From positions 186,001 through 250,000 of the forward strand of contig NZ_JIAG01000003.1 of assembly GCF_000688395.1 (NCBI RefSeq): DNA of 64,000 nt, written 5' to 3'. Position numbers and translations under genes: made by a program. Numbering within the stretch: position 1 is the first letter of the stretch; each line of letters begins with the position of its first letter. This stretch comes from Haematomicrobium sanguinis DSM 21259. GTDB lineage: Bacteria > Actinomycetota > Actinomycetes > Actinomycetales > Micrococcaceae. Shown here in pieces: positions 16,943 through 25,321 of the stretch. The notes beneath the pieces were generated by a model that made no database searches, had not been told where the DNA came from, and was given only the letters and a program-made list of their open reading frames with translations.

Positions 16943-19285
16943 ATGACGTTTCCTATGGCACAGACAGAGCTCGGGGTCCGCACCAGTGCGGTCACCCGGC
17001 TCGCCTCTGGCATGGAAAAGCTCATGGACGAGTTTCAACAGGAACTTCGGAATCCTCTCGGGGCGGAGCCCACAGTTCCGGCATCACCATCCGCGTCGGC
17101 CGCGGCCAGTGACGCGCACACCCCGGATGCGTTCAAGCGCGAGGCTTTGGGTGCTGCGAAGTTGTTGGAGCGTGCTCAGGTGCAGGTAGAGGCCGCGATG
17201 CACCTGGCCGCGGGTGTCGCGTTGAGCGTGGAGGCGGAGGAACAAGAACGACTCCTGGACCTTCCCCTGGATGAGAAGATCGGACGGAACAAAGGACGTC
17301 GCGGTTCGGGGCGAGGGAAACATCAGGACGCGTTCACCGTCACTCCACCTACCAACGCAAACATTAACGCGGGTACGGGCCCATTGGCTGCGGCCAACCC
17401 CACGGGCACTGACTCCTCCAGCACTGCTAACTCGAGCACCGGCGCTGACTCGTCGAGCACGAGTGCCGGTCCGGCATCCGGTACTGCGACTGGGTTTCCG
17501 CGGGGTTCGGCGTTTATCCCGGGTTTTAGCAGTCATGATGTGGCCGACAGTGAGGTCGAGTTCCCCAAGGTGTGGTGTGGTGTCAGCGTCAAGGCGATGG
17601 ACGAAGCGCTCTGGGGGCTCGGCAGTGAGTTGGCGTTGTTGTGGGGTCGCAGCGAGTTCGTGACCACCGGGATGCTCCTCGACACCGCGACACTGTCCCG
17701 GCTCCCGAAACTCGAAGCACGATTCATCACAGGAATGTTGAACAGCCGGTTAGTGAAAACCGCGGTGAAACATTGTGTCGGGCTGACCGATGAGCAAGCC
17801 GCTAGTTATGACGCTCGCCTGCATGAGTTTATTTTCCCCGTGAAATATGATGTGACCGGCCAATACCCCGTCAGATCCGCGAATGATGTGGCGAAGTTCG
17901 CGGAGGTGACCCGGAACCGGTTACACGCTGAGCCACTGGCGGTGCGGGCGCGGCGGGAGATGAAGCACCGGTACGTGGCGATCAGCAACGAGTCGAACGG
18001 CATGTGCTCCATCAGTGGGTTGTTGCCGGCGACAGCGGCGCACCGGTTCATGAACACCCTCACCGATTTCGCGATCACCGCCAAAACCCAGCACGACACC
18101 CGTACATTGAAACAACTGATCGCCGATGTCTTCACCGACCTGATCACCCATAATTACAACCAGTCGTACCCGAACACCCCACCCAACCCCACGGGGACCA
18201 GTGGCGCTGGCCCAGACGCGAGCCCGAGCACTGGCTCCACTGGCGGGACTGAGCGGACGAGTGGGCCCGGAACCGATTCTGGATCTGCGTCCGGAACCGA
18301 TTCTGGGCCGGCGGCGGGAACCGGGTCTTGGCAACCACGCGATCAAGAACCAGCGGACGCTGGTCCGGGCGGTTCGGCACCGACTGAGCGACTCTCCTAC
18401 GACTCGATCCATGACTTGTTCAACCACACCACCACGCCTGAAACCGGGTTCCAGGGGACCAGTGCGCCCGATTCTGGAAATGGTTCGGCACCTAGCAACG
18501 ACTGGGTGCGTGAGGACTGTTACTCGGTCGACCCCGACGGCGTCATCCACGAGCGAGGGGATGAAACTGAGTCCACCGTCCCGGTCATGGACACGGAAAT
18601 CGGCACAGATGGCACTGTGGGGTTGCGGTCGGGGTTGCGCGGTGAAGCGAAAATCTTTGTGACGATCCCGGCCACGTCGTTGGCGGGGTTGGATGAGCAG
18701 GATGGGATGCTCTCCGGGTACGGTCCCATCACCGCCGACGCGATCCGGGAGCTCGCCGGAACCGCACACACCCTGTACCGGATGTTCGTTGATCCAGACA
18801 CGTGCAGGCCGCTCGCGTTGGGCCGCTCAAGTTACCGGGTAGACACCCAGTTGCGTGAATTCCTGCAACTGCGTTCGGACACCTGCCAGTTCCCCGGCTG
18901 TGGGGTGAATGCCCGTCGTACCGACGCCGACCACATCACCGAATGGGAGACCGGCGGGGAAACGAACCCGGAGAATCTGCAGTTGTTGTGTCGAAAACAC
19001 CACAACCTCAAAACCCACCACGGCTGGCAAGCCAAAGTCATCGACCCCGAAACCAACACGATCCAATGGACCTCACCGCTCGGCAACACCTACATCACCG
19101 AACCGAGCGGCATCTACACCTCGGAGACCGGTGCTTGCCCGGACGCCCATCACCGTTCGGACAGCTCCGACGCTGGCACCGGCGCAGGGAATGGCGCGAG
19201 GACTGATACTGGCTCGTCTCGCGATCCGTGGGGCATGACCCCCGAAGAAAACGCCACCACCGACTTCTCGGACGCGCCTTTCTAA
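16943..19285 (+). CDS. 13E12-repeat-family DUF222/HNH endonuclease, enlarged
   Basis: A 780-residue protein of the 13E12 repeat family that is multi-copy in many actinobacteria. A DUF222 core spans much of the N-terminal two thirds, and an HNH nuclease domain lies near the C-terminus (about residues 645-695: CQFPGCG, DADHITEWETGG, LLCRKHHNLKTHHGW) with Cys and His metal ligands. The core is split by two low-complexity Gly/Ser/Thr/Asp-rich inserts (about 130-180 and 405-470), and the tail after the HNH is also low-complexity. These explain a length well above the usual 400-550. No clear ribosome-binding site precedes the ATG at 16943; ATGs at codons 24 and 28 are alternatives. The biological role of the family is unknown. 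Confidence 0.9.
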   Translation: MTFPMAQTELGVRTSAVTRLASGMEKLMDEFQQELRNPLGAEPTVPASPSASAAASDAHTPDAFKREALGAAKLLERAQVQVEAAMHLAAGVALSVEAEEQERLLDLPLDEKIGRNKGRRGSGRGKHQDAFTVTPPTNANINAGTGPLAAANPTGTDSSSTANSSTGADSSSTSAGPASGTATGFPRGSAFIPGFSSHDVADSEVEFPKVWCGVSVKAMDEALWGLGSELALLWGRSEFVTTGMLLDTATLSRLPKLEARFITGMLNSRLVKTAVKHCVGLTDEQAASYDARLHEFIFPVKYDVTGQYPVRSANDVAKFAEVTRNRLHAEPLAVRARREMKHRYVAISNESNGMCSISGLLPATAAHRFMNTLTDFAITAKTQHDTRTLKQLIADVFTDLITHNYNQSYPNTPPNPTGTSGAGPDASPSTGSTGGTERTSGPGTDSGSASGTDSGPAAGTGSWQPRDQEPADAGPGGSAPTERLSYDSIHDLFNHTTTPETGFQGTSAPDSGNGSAPSNDWVREDCYSVDPDGVIHERGDETESTVPVMDTEIGTDGTVGLRSGLRGEAKIFVTIPATSLAGLDEQDGMLSGYGPITADAIRELAGTAHTLYRMFVDPDTCRPLALGRSSYRVDTQLREFLQLRSDTCQFPGCGVNARRTDADHITEWETGGETNPENLQLLCRKHHNLKTHHGWQAKVIDPETNTIQWTSPLGNTYITEPSGIYTSETGACPDAHHRSDSSDAGTGAGNGARTDTGSSRDPWGMTPEENATTDFSDAPF
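18267..18306 (+). repeat. 16-nt direct repeat within the HNH gene insert
   Basis: CCGGAACCGATTCTGG occurs at 18267-18282 and 18291-18306, a period of 24 nt (eight codons, GTDSGSAS / GTDSGPAA). It shows that the second low-complexity insert grew by in-frame duplication. Confidence 0.8.
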
Positions 19286-19326
19286 CCCGCGGTCACGCTC
19301 AACAAGGCACATTCAGTAGGACCCGA

Positions 19327-20031
19327 TTAGCCGATCCGATCCAGAATCGTCGTCCCAGGTTCGGCGGATTCCCACTGGGTAAACGGCTCTTCCATCTCCC
19401 ATAAGTGGCCGGGCGCGCCGGGCTCCCCGAAGAGCCGCTTGACCGCGCCATTTGACGGGTTGTTGAGCGACTCAAAGTACTCGACCGTCCAGCCAAACCA
19501 GCGCATGCAAAACAGCCGCATCGTCAACCCGTGCGTCACCAAAACCACGTTTCGCGGCACCGTCCCATTCGTCAGGCCGCGCTGCAACTGGTCAATGAAC
19601 GAACTCACCCTGTCATACACATCCGCCCCGGACTCGCCGTCACGAAACCGGTAAAAGAAATGCCCATAGGCATTGCGCAATTTCTTTTGCGCCTCGATAT
19701 TGGACGGGTCCTGAAAATTCGCCCAATCCTGCTCGCGCAACTTCGGCTCCTCGATCACCCGCTCTGCCCGGTCGCCAATGTCCAGTCCGGCCAGGGTCTG
19801 ATGCGCCCGCAAATACGGCGACACGTACACCCGCACAGCACCAGTAGCACCGTCGACACCGGCACTCCCGTCCAGTTGCGCGCGCAATACCTCGCCCGCA
19901 TCCCGAGCTTGCGCCGCACCCGCATCGGTCAGCGGAATGCGGTAGTCCGGCACCCGCTCATAAATATCCGTATCGATATTCGCCTCGGACTCGCCGTGCC
20001 GCACCAAAAACACATTGGCCAATTCGCTCAT
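19327..20031 (-). CDS. Histidine phosphatase superfamily protein (phosphoglycerate mutase-like)
   Basis: A 234-residue phosphatase/mutase-fold enzyme. The catalytic motif LVRHGESEAN lies at the N-terminus (phospho-His near residue 10), and the second conserved His is in VLVTHGLTMR. I place the start at MSELANVFLVRHG (20031), since further upstream in-frame sequence overlaps the divergent CPBP gene. It is divergent from that gene with about 50 nt between. Substrate unknown; the family includes phosphosugar and nucleotide phosphatases as well as mutases. Confidence 0.85.
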   Translation of the reverse strand: MSELANVFLVRHGESEANIDTDIYERVPDYRIPLTDAGAAQARDAGEVLRAQLDGSAGVDGATGAVRVYVSPYLRAHQTLAGLDIGDRAERVIEEPKLREQDWANFQDPSNIEAQKKLRNAYGHFFYRFRDGESGADVYDRVSSFIDQLQRGLTNGTVPRNVVLVTHGLTMRLFCMRWFGWTVEYFESLNNPSNGAVKRLFGEPGAPGHLWEMEEPFTQWESAEPGTTILDRIG

Positions 20032-20082
20032 GCCTCCCAGCCTATCCGGCGCGCCACCAGCAACACCGTGCATGATGGAGAC

Positions 20083-20853
20083 ATGCAGAACCCGCTCGCC
20101 ACCAGGGCCAGCGCCCGCGCGCAATTGCTCATCGTCCTGGCGCTTTCCCTCGGCCAGTCCGCCGTCTACTCGCTCGTGCAACTCGCCGACAAGATGAGCC
20201 AAGGCCCGCTCAGCGAACAAACAACCTCGATGAACCAGCCGCGCAACAACCGCGAACTATTCGACGCCCTGTACCGGCTCCTCGACATCGGTTTCGCACT
20301 CGTCCCGGTCGCGCTCGTCATCTACTTCGTCTGCATCAACAACCGGACCACACTCCGCGGCGCCCTGAACCGCTTCGGTGTCAACGCGAACCGCCCGCTT
20401 TTCGACCTCGGCACCGGAATCGGCCTCTACCTGATCCTCGGAATCGGCACCCTCGGCGTGTACGCCGCCGGCCGCGCCCTCAACCTCACCACGGCGCTCG
20501 TCCCCTCATCCGCCGCAGAATACTGGTGGACGGTCCCGATCCTGATCCTCGCCGCGCTCAAAAACGGCATCCTCGAACAGTTCGTCATGATCGGCTTCTT
20601 CTTCGACCGCACCCGCGCCCTCGGCTGGTCCCCGGCGGCCACCATCATCACGAGCGCACTCATCCGCGGCGCCTACCACTCCTACCAGGGCATCGGCCCG
20701 ATGATCGGCAACATTGCCATGGGTCTCATCTTCGGCTGGTTCTACCAGCGCACCGGCCGCCTCACACCAATGATCATCGCCCACGCCCTCCTCGACGTGA
20801 GCGCTTTTGTCGGTTTTGCCCTGGTTTCCGGTTTCCTGGGCTTTGGCTCTTAG
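20083..20853 (+). CDS. CPBP-family intramembrane protease-like protein
   Basis: A 256-residue membrane protein with about seven hydrophobic segments and the CPBP (CaaX protease/bacteriocin-processing) layout: LEQFVMIGFFFDR, then AYHSYQG and IIAHALLD. The last two give the conserved His residues. The first motif normally reads EExxxR, but here it is LEQ, so one catalytic Glu is replaced by Gln and activity is doubtful. The ATG at 20083 has GGAG very close; a GTG at 20068 is an alternative. Its last 80 nt overlap the end of the convergent LysR-effector-domain gene. Confidence 0.8.
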   Translation: MQNPLATRASARAQLLIVLALSLGQSAVYSLVQLADKMSQGPLSEQTTSMNQPRNNRELFDALYRLLDIGFALVPVALVIYFVCINNRTTLRGALNRFGVNANRPLFDLGTGIGLYLILGIGTLGVYAAGRALNLTTALVPSSAAEYWWTVPILILAALKNGILEQFVMIGFFFDRTRALGWSPAATIITSALIRGAYHSYQGIGPMIGNIAMGLIFGWFYQRTGRLTPMIIAHALLDVSAFVGFALVSGFLGFGS

Positions 20854-21556
20854 CTTTCGCCGCCGGTTTTTTCCTCGCGACCTTCTCGCTCACTTCGGGC
20901 TGGCGCGAACTGCGCTCGGTCCGCCCGCGCACCACACCGATAAACGCCTCAAACAGCTCCTCGTTCGCTGCCTTCGCCGCATGCGAAAACGCGAGCCCCA
21001 CCGGATACCGCGGCCCATCGGCCAGCACCCGGGATACCGCGTCTTTCCTTGCGTAGAGGCGCGCCAAAGAATGAGGAACGACGGCGATCACCGCACCAGA
21101 TGCCGCGGTCGCCATAATCTGTTCAACGGTCAAATCAGCATCAGAGCCCGCATCCGGGGGAGACGCCCCGGCCGCATCAAAACGGGTCGCCAGCCGTGCT
21201 TCGCCAGCAATGTCGGCGAGCTCCAGCTCCTCAAAGGCGGCAATCTCGTGATCCCGGTTCGCCACCACCACGGACACTTCCTCATACAGGGGAATTACGG
21301 CGGTGTCTTCGCTCGAATCATCCAGGGGCAACCGGGCAAAGAAAAAGTCCACCGGCGCGTCCACGCACTCGCCGCCAGCCCCGAAAATTTCTTGGCCAGC
21401 CGCCGCATCGGTGAGCCAGGAGAATGAGGCGGCATCGCCGTCGTACCTCAGCGCTTTTAAGGTGACCTCCGGATACCGGGCGCGCCACCGCTGGAACCAT
21501 TTTCCCGGGTTGACGCCGGCCGCATAGAGGACGGTGAGGGTGTCGCGGGTGTTCAC
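20774..21556 (-). CDS. LysR substrate-binding-domain protein lacking an HTH, with basic tail
   Basis: A 260-residue protein beginning directly with the periplasmic-binding-like effector domain of LysR regulators (LTVLYAAGVNPGKWFQRWRARYP, first part about residues 8-18). It has no N-terminal winged helix. After about residue 210 it has a Lys/Arg/Gln-rich low-complexity tail (KKPAAKAKSQSPGNRKPG, then QKRSRRGGRGR). The final 80 nt run antisense to the end of the CPBP gene. HTH-less LysR-domain proteins recur in actinobacteria; DNA or RNA contact through the basic tail is a guess. Confidence 0.78.
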   Translation of the reverse strand: MNTRDTLTVLYAAGVNPGKWFQRWRARYPEVTLKALRYDGDAASFSWLTDAAAGQEIFGAGGECVDAPVDFFFARLPLDDSSEDTAVIPLYEEVSVVVANRDHEIAAFEELELADIAGEARLATRFDAAGASPPDAGSDADLTVEQIMATAASGAVIAVVPHSLARLYARKDAVSRVLADGPRYPVGLAFSHAAKAANEELFEAFIGVVRGRTERSSRQPEVSEKVARKKPAAKAKSQSPGNRKPGQNRQKRSRRGGRGR

Positions 21557-21573
21557 ATTCCCAGCTTAGTGGG

Positions 21574-22212
21574 CTAGATCGTGACGTCGCCGCGTTCGGT
21601 CTTGAACGTGCAGGAGAGGATGCCGGGCATGCCGTTCGGGGCAACCCAGTCGACCGCGACGTCATCCAGCGGGTCGGTGACGTCGGTGCCGAGCCAGTCG
21701 GTCACGCGCTCGGCCGACCCGGCAATGGTCAGGGATTCCAAGTCGATGGTGGTGGGGCTCGCGTTGGAGGGGTGCAGGCTCGGATCGCCCTCCCACTTGA
21801 GCATGTACGGCACCTGCGGGTCCGCGATCAGGCCCTTGATGCCGATTTGCTCCCACACGAGTTCGCGGCCGTCCGGGAACTTGCGGTTTCCGGGGACCGA
21901 TTTGCGGCCAAGGCGCTCCTCGAAGGGGGAGAGGTCATCGACCGCGACGCACCAACCCATCCAGCCGCCGCCGAGTTCGCTGCGCGCGCGCACCGCCTGG
22001 CCGAAGGGGGCCTTGTCGCTCGCGGGGTGATCAAGGACCTCGACCACTTCCAGGTACTGGCGATCGGTCAGCGGGAAAATCATATTTCGGGTCCCAAAAC
22101 GGGGATGAATACCGCCCTTGACCGGCTCCATGCCGAGCTTCTCGGCGATCCTCTCGCTGGTGGCTTGAAGGCCGTCCGGCTCACTGGCAAAGGAAACATG
22201 ATCTAACCGCAT
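21574..22212 (-). CDS. VOC/glyoxalase-like domain protein
   Basis: A 212-residue protein that opens with MRLDHVSFAS, the usual first strand of a vicinal-oxygen-chelate (glyoxalase-like) domain, and has a second half-module with GMPGILSC near the end. The family includes dioxygenases, lyases and uncharacterised proteins; no specific reaction is evident. It lies 17 nt downstream of the start of the LysR-domain gene and may form a two-gene unit with it. A DtxR/IdeR-like palindrome lies 36 nt upstream of its ATG, hinting at iron control. Confidence 0.78.
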   Translation of the reverse strand: MRLDHVSFASEPDGLQATSERIAEKLGMEPVKGGIHPRFGTRNMIFPLTDRQYLEVVEVLDHPASDKAPFGQAVRARSELGGGWMGWCVAVDDLSPFEERLGRKSVPGNRKFPDGRELVWEQIGIKGLIADPQVPYMLKWEGDPSLHPSNASPTTIDLESLTIAGSAERVTDWLGTDVTDPLDDVAVDWVAPNGMPGILSCTFKTERGDVTI

Positions 22213-22247
22213 GGCCTAATCTTGGCAGGTTGTTTCGCGTTGCTCAG

Positions 22248-22263
22248 CTTAGGCTGACCTAAG
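22248..22263. promoter_or_regulatory. DtxR/IdeR-like palindrome upstream of the VOC gene
   Basis: CTTAGG (22248-22253) and CCTAAG (22258-22263) form perfect arms around CTGA, resembling half-sites of the DtxR/IdeR consensus TTAGGTTAGGCTAACCTAA. A further CCTAAG lies at 22275-22280. It is weaker than the site at efeU because the spacing is 4 rather than 7 between TTAGG arms. Confidence 0.4.
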
Positions 22264-22372
22264 TAAAAATGTGGCCTAAGTCACAGTATTCTGTGTGCTC
22301 TTTTTCGCCGGTAGGTGTCACACAGTTTCACAATCTTGACCGTCGAGGAGCCGTTGCGCTCTGCTAGTGATA

Positions 22373-22455
22373 GGTCACGAGTCCTAGCGAAAAGCCCCGG
22401 CTTGCTAGGCGGCAACCCTCCTTACGCGGTGGGGTGCCCCGGGTGAAGACCCGGT
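22373..22455 (+). ncRNA. SAM-IV riboswitch upstream of metX
   Basis: The leader matches the SAM-IV aptamer closely. P1 pairs GGTC (22373-22376) with GACC (22448-22451); P2 pairs CCTAGC (22383-22388) with GCTAGG (22404-22409) around AAGCCCCGGCTT; and the core GGCAACCCTCC and GGTGGGGTGCCCCGGGTGA follow. SAM-IV elements are actinobacterial and control methionine genes. The following 45 nt to the start codon would hold the accessory stem and expression platform, including the GGGAG ribosome-binding site (22489-22493), so translational control is likely. Confidence 0.92.
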
Positions 22456-22500
22456 CCGCCAGCATCCGCCAGCGGGCAAGCGCGACTCGGGAGCCCCACA

Positions 22501-23745
22501 TTGAGTACCGAAATTTTGTCCGCGGCACACCGCCGCCCCCGCATTGCCGAGCGCATCTCGCTGCCCTACGCGGTCACGCATCCAGCAGCAGCCGAGGTGC
22601 AGGTAGTAAACATTGGCGATCTACACCTGGAAAACGGCGAACTGCTTCCCGAAACCCAACTCGCCTACGAGACATGGGGACGGCTCAATGCTCGCGCGGA
22701 CAACGCGATCCTGGTCCAGCATGCCTTGACCGGAAGCTCCCATGCCGCCACCGGAGCAAACGGGGCGAAGGGCTGGTGGGACACCTTCATCGGTCCGGGC
22801 AAAGCTTTGGACACCAACACCTACTTCGTGGTGGCCGCCAATATTCTGGGCGGCTGTTACGGATCCACTGGACCAGGTTCTCGGCGCCCCGAGGGCTGGG
22901 GGCCGGCCCGCGACGGGTTGACCCAGTGGTTTGGGCAACGCCGCGAGTGGGGTTCGCAGTTCCCGTTCCTCACCCTCCGCGACACCGTCCGCGCCGAATC
23001 CCGCTTGGCCGACGCGCTCGGAATTAGCCGCTGGCACACCGTCATCGGCGGTTCCATGGGCGGCGCCCGCGCCTTAGAGTGGGCGGTGACCTATCCCGAG
23101 CGGGTGGCCCGAGTCGCCGTCATTGCCGCGTCTGCCTCGAGCACGGCAGAACAGATCGCGCTCGCGCGCACACAGGTCGAGGCGATTCGCCTGGACCCAC
23201 AGTTTTATGGCGGGGACTACTACCCGGGCCCGCAACCGCGCACCGGGCTCTCGCTGGCGCGGAAGATCGCGCACGTGTCCTACCGCAGCGAGTCCGAACT
23301 GGGCGCGCGCTTTGGCCGGGGCGCACAACCGGGGGAGCGCACCCTGGGCGCCCGCCTGCAATTGGGGCGGGGACGCTACCAGGTGGAAAGCTACCTGGAC
23401 CATCAGGGCGAAACCCTGGTGGATCGTTTTGACGCGAACAGCTATATCGCGCTCACCGAGGCGCTCATGAGCCACGACATTGGCCGCGGGCGCGGCGGTA
23501 TCCAGGCGGCGCTTGGCCGGGTGGGCGCGGAGGTTTTTTTGGCCTACGTGGACTCGGATCGCCTGTACCTGCCGGAGCAGACGTTGGCGCTAGCCGACGG
23601 GCTGAACCGCGCGCGCGGCGTTGCCGATTCGGGCGATGACACGCGGCGCGTCAGCGCCCACCGGATCACTTCGGCCAAGGGCCACGACGGCTTCCTCACC
23701 GACATTGCCCAGCTCGAAGCCCCGTTTGCGCGCTTTCTCGCTTAG
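22501..23745 (+). CDS. metX: Homoserine O-acetyltransferase
   Basis: Acetylates L-homoserine with acetyl-CoA for methionine synthesis by direct sulfhydrylation. A 414-residue alpha/beta-hydrolase-fold enzyme with the nucleophile elbow GGSMGGARALEW, preceded by LRDTVRAE. The catalytic Asp lies in AYVDSDRLY and the His in KGHDGFLT near the C-terminus. It starts at TTG 22501, 7 nt after GGGAG. The upstream SAM-IV riboswitch confirms the methionine role. No metY or other met gene is adjacent. Its stop overlaps that of the convergent SGNH hydrolase. Confidence 0.95.
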   Translation: MSTEILSAAHRRPRIAERISLPYAVTHPAAAEVQVVNIGDLHLENGELLPETQLAYETWGRLNARADNAILVQHALTGSSHAATGANGAKGWWDTFIGPGKALDTNTYFVVAANILGGCYGSTGPGSRRPEGWGPARDGLTQWFGQRREWGSQFPFLTLRDTVRAESRLADALGISRWHTVIGGSMGGARALEWAVTYPERVARVAVIAASASSTAEQIALARTQVEAIRLDPQFYGGDYYPGPQPRTGLSLARKIAHVSYRSESELGARFGRGAQPGERTLGARLQLGRGRYQVESYLDHQGETLVDRFDANSYIALTEALMSHDIGRGRGGIQAALGRVGAEVFLAYVDSDRLYLPEQTLALADGLNRARGVADSGDDTRRVSAHRITSAKGHDGFLTDIAQLEAPFARFLA

Positions 23746-24551
23746 GAATCCTCGGCGATCGGGTACACCGGTGCTGGCTCGGGACGCTTGGGCGTAATCC
23801 CATCGCCGGAAGACTGATGCCGCAATCGCCGCAGCACCCACGGTGCCAAGTGCTGGCGCGCCCAGACTAAATCCTCGGCGGCCGCCTCGCGCCAGGACTT
23901 AGCTGGCAGCGGTGCCACCTCCAGTGCCTCCAGTTGGTGCGGAACATTGAGCGTATCCAGCACCATCATCGCAATCGTGTGGTGCCCAAGCGGCGAAAAA
24001 TGCAGCCGGTCATCTGCCCACATCTGTTGTTGCCGCAGCTCGCGCACCGCCCACATGTCCGCGATGATCGCATCGTGCTGCTTGGCCACCATGTGCAGAT
24101 TCTCGTTATAAATCGCGGTCTTGGCGCGCACATTGCCAATCGACAGCGAATCCCCGGTGTCCGGCCCGGTAAAAAGCACGACGGCGGCACCCGACTTTGC
24201 GAGCTTGGCTAACCCGGTTTCCAACTCGGCAGCAATCACATCCGGGTCCGAGCCGGGCCGGATGACGTCATTGCCGCCGGCGGAGATCGTGATGAGATCG
24301 GGTTTGAGCGAGAGCGCCTGATCAATCTGCTCATCCAAAATTTGGCGAAGCACCCGGCCGCGAATGGCCAGGTTCGCGTAGGCGAAATCCTGAAGCCCCA
24401 CGCTCAGTTGCTCGGCAACGCGATCCGCCCAGCCGCGGTGTCCGCCTGGTACCCGGTCATCCGGGTCGCCGATGCCTTCGGTGAACGAATCCCCGATCGC
24501 TACGTAGCGGTTCCAGGGGTGCGGGTTGTACTCGTCAGTAACTTTGTTCAC
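23742..24551 (-). CDS. SGNH/GDSL-family hydrolase
   Basis: A cytoplasmic-looking lipase/esterase-fold protein of about 269 residues. Block I is YVAIGDSFTEGIGD with nucleophile Ser, the Gly block is near LAIRGRV, block III is ISAGGNDV, and block V is DRLHFSPLGH with catalytic Asp and His. No signal peptide is visible. The start is uncertain: GTG at 24551 gives the usual short lead to block I, while ATG 24575 and GTG 24602 are in frame and none has a convincing ribosome-binding site. Substrate unknown. Confidence 0.83.
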   Translation of the reverse strand: MNKVTDEYNPHPWNRYVAIGDSFTEGIGDPDDRVPGGHRGWADRVAEQLSVGLQDFAYANLAIRGRVLRQILDEQIDQALSLKPDLITISAGGNDVIRPGSDPDVIAAELETGLAKLAKSGAAVVLFTGPDTGDSLSIGNVRAKTAIYNENLHMVAKQHDAIIADMWAVRELRQQQMWADDRLHFSPLGHHTIAMMVLDTLNVPHQLEALEVAPLPAKSWREAAAEDLVWARQHLAPWVLRRLRHQSSGDGITPKRPEPAPVYPIAEDS

Positions 24552-24643
24552 GTTACTAGTGTGCCCACAAATCATTTGAGCGAAAAATTGGCAACCGGAC
24601 ACTTAAGCAATCCTGGGCGTCAACGCTGTGACAGGATGAGCAT

Positions 24644-25321
24644 ATGGCTCTTGAAGACACTCCTGCATTTGGCGAACCCGTGACCGTTTTCAACCGCGAG
24701 GAGAGCGAAAGATCCGGCACCCCGCTTCTGGTTCTCTTGCACGGGATTGGCGCGCATGAGCGCGATTTATGGCCGATCGTGGATCTGCTACCGGCCGAGT
24801 ACACGGTCGCGTCGCTGCGCGCACCGCTGGCGTACGGCCCGGGATTCTCCTGGTTTGACCTGACCATCACCCCGGACGCGAAATCCTATGATTCCGCCGG
24901 TGTGCTGCGCAGCCTGCACTGGCTTTCCGGCTGGATCGACGGTATGCGGTCCAAGCATTCCTCGGTGAGCCTGCTCGGTTTCTCCCAGGGCATGGCCATG
25001 GCAACCGGCCTGTTGCGCATGAACCCCAGCGGCTATGCGGCAACGGTGGGGCTCTCCGGTTTTGTGACCGACCCCAACTCCGGCCCGGATTCACCCTTCA
25101 AGGACGCCGAGCTCGCCGACATTAAACCGCCGTATTTTTGGGGACGAGATCAAGCGGACCCGGTCGTCTTCCCGCAATGGGTCGAGGAAACCAACACCTG
25201 GCTCCAAGCCCACGTCAACCTCACGAAGGTGCTCTACACCGGCATGGGCCACGGCATTAACGCCCAAGAGATTGGCCACGTCAGTGAATTCCTGAAAAGC
25301 ACGCTTCCCGGCAAGGGCTAG
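24644..25321 (+). CDS. Alpha/beta hydrolase, phospholipase/carboxylesterase type
   Basis: A 225-residue esterase related to the bacterial carboxylesterase/acyl-protein-thioesterase family (PF02230). LVLLHGIGAHERD forms the oxyanion-hole region, GFSQGMAMA the nucleophile elbow, and the C-terminal GMGHGI provides the catalytic His. A candidate Asp is in GRDQADPVV. AGGATGAG precedes the ATG at 24644. Its stop overlaps the stop of the convergent S4 gene. Natural substrate unknown. Confidence 0.85.
   Translation: MALEDTPAFGEPVTVFNREESERSGTPLLVLLHGIGAHERDLWPIVDLLPAEYTVASLRAPLAYGPGFSWFDLTITPDAKSYDSAGVLRSLHWLSGWIDGMRSKHSSVSLLGFSQGMAMATGLLRMNPSGYAATVGLSGFVTDPNSGPDSPFKDAELADIKPPYFWGRDQADPVVFPQWVEETNTWLQAHVNLTKVLYTGMGHGINAQEIGHVSEFLKSTLPGKG

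Noticed and set aside
16943-19285. The HNH gene read as an intron-encoded homing endonuclease or phage gene
   Set aside because: It has the 13E12 DUF222 architecture and no intron, terminase or phage neighbours.
17084-19312. Arg-rich open frames in other frames of the HNH gene
   Set aside because: They are shadows caused by the repetitive, G/C-biased coding sequence.
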